Assembly: GCF_003584565.2 (NCBI RefSeq)
Contig: NZ_CP031010.1
Coordinates: 1,426,001 to 1,490,000, forward strand
Direction: 5' to 3'
Source: Alteromonas sp. RKMC-009
GTDB lineage: Bacteria > Pseudomonadota > Gammaproteobacteria > Enterobacterales > Alteromonadaceae
Length of the DNA: 64,000 bases
Both the position numbers and the translations under genes were made by a program. The notes beneath the pieces are model-generated. The model saw nothing but the letters and a program-made list of their open reading frames with translations, did not search any database and was not told the DNA's origin. Positions 60,755 through 64,000 of this stretch are shown here, piece by piece. Position 1 is the stretch's first letter, and each line of letters begins with the position of its first letter.

Positions 60755-61579
60755 ATGAAGAAAATCCTCGTCACCGGTATCAACAGCGACATTGGCGAGG
60801 CCATGGTGCAGGACATCCGTCAGCAACATGGTGAGGTGACTTTTTATGGCACCTTCCGTCAGCCGTCGGCACAGGTCGACAGATTACACGCGTGCGGCTG
60901 CACCTTGTTTCAGGTGGATATGGCTAACCAACAACAGGTTGAAGACTTCGCCAGACAAGCGGTGCAGTTGGGAGTGGATGATATCGTGTTCTTGCACGGC
61001 AGTTTATATCCGATTGGCAAATTTGGCGAGGTGTCGTTCCAGCAGTGGCAGGATAGTCAGTACCTGAATGCGTTTTCCATACTGCACCTGCTAAATGCGT
61101 TGTTGCCAGGTTTGGCTGCGGGAAGTCGCGTTATTAGTCTGGCAGGTGGCGGCGTGAATGGCGCACCATTGAATTTTAGTGCCTACACCAATGCCAAGGT
61201 TATCCTGATTAAAATGACCGAGTTGCTGGCAGCAGAATATCCTGATCTTCTGTTTTTCAATCTCGGCCCCGGTTTTGTCAAAACCAAAATTCATGTAGAA
61301 ACACTCAGTGCCGGAGAGCGCGCAGGTGCGGCTTTTGCTGAAACTCAACGCAGGCTTAATGAAGATGCGTTTGTGCCAATGTTAAAAGTGACTGACGCAT
61401 TGCGATTCTTGCTGTTCAGTGCACCGCTTGCATTTTCTGGTCGCAATTTTAGCGCTGCACACGACACACTGTCATCGGCGCCGTTTGCAAACTTTCTTGC
61501 GGCGGACACCAATGCTTATAAGTTAAGGCGCGCCGGGAATGACTTTGTTGCATGTGAGAACCCGGGGGAAGTGAAATGA
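60755..61579 (+). CDS. Short-chain dehydrogenase/reductase
   Basis: A 274-residue SDR from the ATG at 60755, one base after the E1 beta stop. It has ILVTGINSDIGEAM (cofactor motif), GYPxG-like HGSLYPIGKFGEV, SLAGGGVNG and the catalytic pair in YTNAK, followed by FFNLGPGFVKTKIH. A keto-sugar reductase role fits the context, since TPP-enzyme products on sugars are often reduced next; this is inference. The next gene overlaps its end by four bases. Confidence 0.85.
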   Translation: MKKILVTGINSDIGEAMVQDIRQQHGEVTFYGTFRQPSAQVDRLHACGCTLFQVDMANQQQVEDFARQAVQLGVDDIVFLHGSLYPIGKFGEVSFQQWQDSQYLNAFSILHLLNALLPGLAAGSRVISLAGGGVNGAPLNFSAYTNAKVILIKMTELLAAEYPDLLFFNLGPGFVKTKIHVETLSAGERAGAAFAETQRRLNEDAFVPMLKVTDALRFLLFSAPLAFSGRNFSAAHDTLSSAPFANFLAADTNAYKLRRAGNDFVACENPGEVK

Positions 61580-63366
61580 AATTATCTGATTTTGTTGCCA
61601 GTGCGCTTGCCGTTTTTACCGACCATGTTTTTGTGGTGCAAGGCGGCGCAGCATTACATTTAATTGACTCTGTGCATCAATGCGACGGCATTGTCGATAT
61701 TCCGATGCAGCACGAGCAGGCTTGCGCGATGGCGGCGGACGCCTACGCCAAAGCTCAGCACAGTATCGGTGCTACCATTGCTACTTCTGGCCCCGGCGCC
61801 ACCAACCTGCTCACGGGTATTGCCTGTTCGTATTTTGATTCGGTTCCTACCGTGCATATTACCGGCAATGTGGCGTCGTTCAGGCAGTCGGGTTCCATTG
61901 GCGTGCGTCAATATGGTTTTCAGGAAACCGATATTGTGTCGATGGCCAGTCCCATTACCAAAGTGGCCTATCAGATTTCTTCCCCAGAGGACATTCTGCA
62001 GGCACTGCCACAGGCGATCTATACTGCGCTGGGCGGCAGAAAAGGGCCGGTGCTGATTGATATTCCTGATGATTTTCAGCGTGTAGTACTGGACAGTAGC
62101 CAATGCGCAAACGCGTTAGACAACTTGCGAGCCTATACGCCATCCGTATCAGTTAATGCTTTGCCATGTGCCGATGAAGTGCAGGTAAGCGAGGTGCTTG
62201 CGCAGTTTAATGCCGCTCAGCGCCCGGTGTTTATTTTTGGCGCTGGCATCAGCACTCCGTCGCTACAGGCACAGTTTGTACACATAGCTGAAAAGTTGGA
62301 CGTTCCGTTTCTGGTGACCTGGCCGAACAAGAGCATGGCAGCTGGCCATCCGCTAAACGTAGGAACGTTCGGTACGCATTCGTCCAGAGGCAATAATGTG
62401 GTGTTACAGAATGCCGATTTTGTCTTTTCAGTTGGGTGCCGTATGGACTCCCGGGCAACCGGCAAGCTGGATTTATTTGCACGGGAAGCAGTAGTCGGCA
62501 TGGTCGAAATTGATAAAGCCGAAATGGACAAATTTGACACTTTCGGTTTTGAGGTCGCGTATAAACTGCATTGCAGTGCACAAAGTTTTGCTGACAGGTT
62601 AATAGCGCTAACCGAAAGCAATGACGCCCATGCCAGTCTAAGTAAAGCTGCGTGGCACGATTACATCAGCAAAATGCAAAACAAGTATAACGGCCAGCCT
62701 GCGTACGCCTTACCGTTAGTGAACCCCTATGAAGCAGCCCGGCAAATGTCAGCGCATTTGCGGGAAAACGACAAAATCTGTGTTGATACCGGTACGTGTT
62801 TGCCGCTAACACTGGTGTACAGTCAGGAGAAAGCTGGCCAACAGTTTATTTCTTCCTACAACAATACACCAATGGGCTACGGGTTGCCGGCCGCCATTGG
62901 CGTGGCACTGCAAGCGAAAGCGCGCAAAACGTTTTCCATTAATGGTGACGGCGGTTTGCAAATGAATATTCAGGAACTTGCCACGGTTGCCGCGCATAAC
63001 CTGAATATTCTGATCATTTTGTATAACAATCAGGGCCACGCAATGATCAAGCAAACTCAGGATGATTGGCTGGATGCTCGTTACATAGCCTCGTCATCCA
63101 ATAGCGGCTTGCCAAAGCTAAATTTTGCCAACATCGCCAAGGGTTATGGGATAGAGGCTTATCAGGTGACATCCAACGCAGTCTTCGCACAGGTGCTGGA
63201 AAAAACGCTTAATGCCACCCATCCGGTGTTAATCGAATTGATGATTGATGAGGGCTTTCGCTGTGAGCCCATCATAAAATATGGCAATCCACTTGAAGCA
63301 ATGAGTCCTGCTGATCTCAACATGTCGATTCGCGAAGACATGCTTGTTGCCAACGTTGAATCTTAA
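61576..63366 (+). CDS. TPP-dependent acetolactate-synthase-like enzyme
   Basis: The 596-residue product has all three domains of the acetohydroxyacid synthase/pyruvate oxidase family: PYR domain with catalytic glutamate Glu47 in MQHEQACAMAADAYAK, SGPGATNLLTGIA; a central domain (QRPVFIFGAGIS, TWPNKSMAAGHPLNVGTFGTHSSRGNNVVLQNADFVFSVGCRMDSRATG); and the PP domain with NGDGGLQMNIQELATVAAHNLNILIILYNNQGHAM (about 455-487). No small regulatory subunit gene follows, and the context is sugar metabolism, so it is unlikely to serve branched-chain amino acid synthesis. A precedent is YerE, which adds a C2 unit from pyruvate to a keto sugar. Confidence 0.87.
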   Translation: MKLSDFVASALAVFTDHVFVVQGGAALHLIDSVHQCDGIVDIPMQHEQACAMAADAYAKAQHSIGATIATSGPGATNLLTGIACSYFDSVPTVHITGNVASFRQSGSIGVRQYGFQETDIVSMASPITKVAYQISSPEDILQALPQAIYTALGGRKGPVLIDIPDDFQRVVLDSSQCANALDNLRAYTPSVSVNALPCADEVQVSEVLAQFNAAQRPVFIFGAGISTPSLQAQFVHIAEKLDVPFLVTWPNKSMAAGHPLNVGTFGTHSSRGNNVVLQNADFVFSVGCRMDSRATGKLDLFAREAVVGMVEIDKAEMDKFDTFGFEVAYKLHCSAQSFADRLIALTESNDAHASLSKAAWHDYISKMQNKYNGQPAYALPLVNPYEAARQMSAHLRENDKICVDTGTCLPLTLVYSQEKAGQQFISSYNNTPMGYGLPAAIGVALQAKARKTFSINGDGGLQMNIQELATVAAHNLNILIILYNNQGHAMIKQTQDDWLDARYIASSSNSGLPKLNFANIAKGYGIEAYQVTSNAVFAQVLEKTLNATHPVLIELMIDEGFRCEPIIKYGNPLEAMSPADLNMSIREDMLVANVES

Positions 63367-63378
63367 TAAAGGTGCTAC

Positions 63379-64000
63379 ATGTCGAATTTTTTTGCAGATC
63401 TATTTACGCTACTTCAACAGAACAAAGCGCTTCATCAGCGCGACGGTGAGTTTCATCGTGTGATGTCCAGTGCCTGTGAACGTGTGTTCAGTGTTTCCCA
63501 GTTTTCCGAACATCCACGGGAAACAGTGGTGTTGGGGCCATTTGGCGAGATAGCGTTGCCTTATTACTCCATGGGCAATATTAATTCTTTGGACCTGTTT
63601 GGTTTGGATGAACTGATCCTGTTTTCTTTCTATCTTGCCAAAAAAGAGCAATACAAAAGTGTGGCGGACATGGGGGCAAACATCGGCTTGCACTCCCTCT
63701 TAATGGACAAAAATGGCTGGCAGGTGACAGCCTTTGAACCCGATCCTAATCACACGGCGAAAATTAAATATCACGCTGAGTTGAATGTTTGCGAACATAT
63801 CACCGTGAAGGAATACGCTATTTCTGACCAAAAGGAATCCCTGACATTCACCCGCCTTATTGGCAATCGAACTGGCAGCCATTTAAAAGGCAAAAAAGAG
63901 CATGTGTATGGCAGCACGGAAGAGTTTACTGTCGCGTGTCTTGCGCTTAAAGATGTTCTGGCTCAGTTCGACTTCATCAAAATGGACATTGAAGGTGCAG
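63379..64000 (+). CDS. FkbM-family methyltransferase (partial, runs off window)
   Basis: The frame begins at an ATG at 63379 with AAAGGTG upstream and stays open to the window end (207 residues visible). VADMGANIGLHSLLM, VTAFEPDPNHTAKIKYHAELN and the last visible motif FIKMDIEGA are diagnostic of FkbM-type O-methyltransferases, common in surface-glycan and flagellin-glycan clusters. The C-terminus lies beyond 64000. It is 12 bases after the TPP enzyme gene. Confidence 0.88.
   Translation, partial: MSNFFADLFTLLQQNKALHQRDGEFHRVMSSACERVFSVSQFSEHPRETVVLGPFGEIALPYYSMGNINSLDLFGLDELILFSFYLAKKEQYKSVADMGANIGLHSLLMDKNGWQVTAFEPDPNHTAKIKYHAELNVCEHITVKEYAISDQKESLTFTRLIGNRTGSHLKGKKEHVYGSTEEFTVACLALKDVLAQFDFIKMDIEGA

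Overview
The window looks like a chromosome segment of a marine, polarly flagellated gammaproteobacterium, most likely Alteromonadaceae (Alteromonas/Salinimonas-like). This rests on gene content and order (tadA-mltF-purL; flgT/flgP beside flgN-flgM-flgA, cheV-cheR and flgB-L; several short flagellins), on typical RpoN and FliA promoters, and on protein similarity from memory. No database was searched. No rRNA, IS element, prophage or CRISPR array is visible.

Layout. (1) 1-6058: tadA, a 52-aa basic small ORF, a degenerate MltF-like lipoprotein that lacks its catalytic glutamate, and purL. (2) 6059-7765: a repeat-rich, hairpin-rich stretch behind purL, a 45-aa small hydrophobic ORF, smrA and tRNA-Arg(CCU). 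(3) 7847-24419: flagellar genes flgT (-), flgP (+), flgN-flgM-flgA (-), cheV-cheR (+), flgBCDE (+) and flgFGHIJKL (+). Sigma-54 -24/-12 elements precede flgP, flgA, flgB and flgF, and a textbook sigma-28 promoter precedes flgM. (4) 24387-32377: a minus-strand sialidase-like beta-propeller gene, three flagellin genes with long structured intergenic regions, then flaG-fliD-fliS-fliT. (5) 32446-45831: a tightly overlapping operon with the whole CMP-pseudaminic acid pathway (pseB, C, F, I, G, H), a GT9 glycosyltransferase, an acyl cassette (carrier protein, SDR, acyl-adenylating ligase, LuxE-like, LuxC-like) and two GT2 glycosyltransferases. (6) 45849-64000: a HAD-Rossmann protein, a 1196-aa Maf-type flagellin glycosylation factor, a methyltransferase-Rossmann protein, an unknown protein, then a module of epimerase/dehydratases, a GmhA-like isomerase, a methyltransferase, a two-subunit TPP-dependent E1 pair, an SDR, an acetolactate-synthase-like TPP enzyme and an FkbM methyltransferase cut by the window end.

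How it fits together: the window holds most genes for rod, hook, rings, filament junction, filament and cap of a Vibrio-like polar flagellum, and a large island that probably makes and attaches nonulosonic-acid-based glycans to the three flagellins. The Pse genes make the activated sugar, Maf is the likely transferase, and the acyl cassette, GT2s, methyltransferases and TPP enzymes would elaborate the glycan.

The least expected signals are: hairpins in the 3' UTRs of flagellins 1 and 2 whose loops are complementary to flagellin ribosome-binding sites; a 23-nt element repeated in the flagellin intergenic regions; a luxC/luxE-like cassette without luciferase inside a glycosylation operon; two kinds of TPP enzyme in a sugar cluster; a Rossmann-like module that recurs in at least two unrelated neighbours; and the catalytically disabled MltF homologue.
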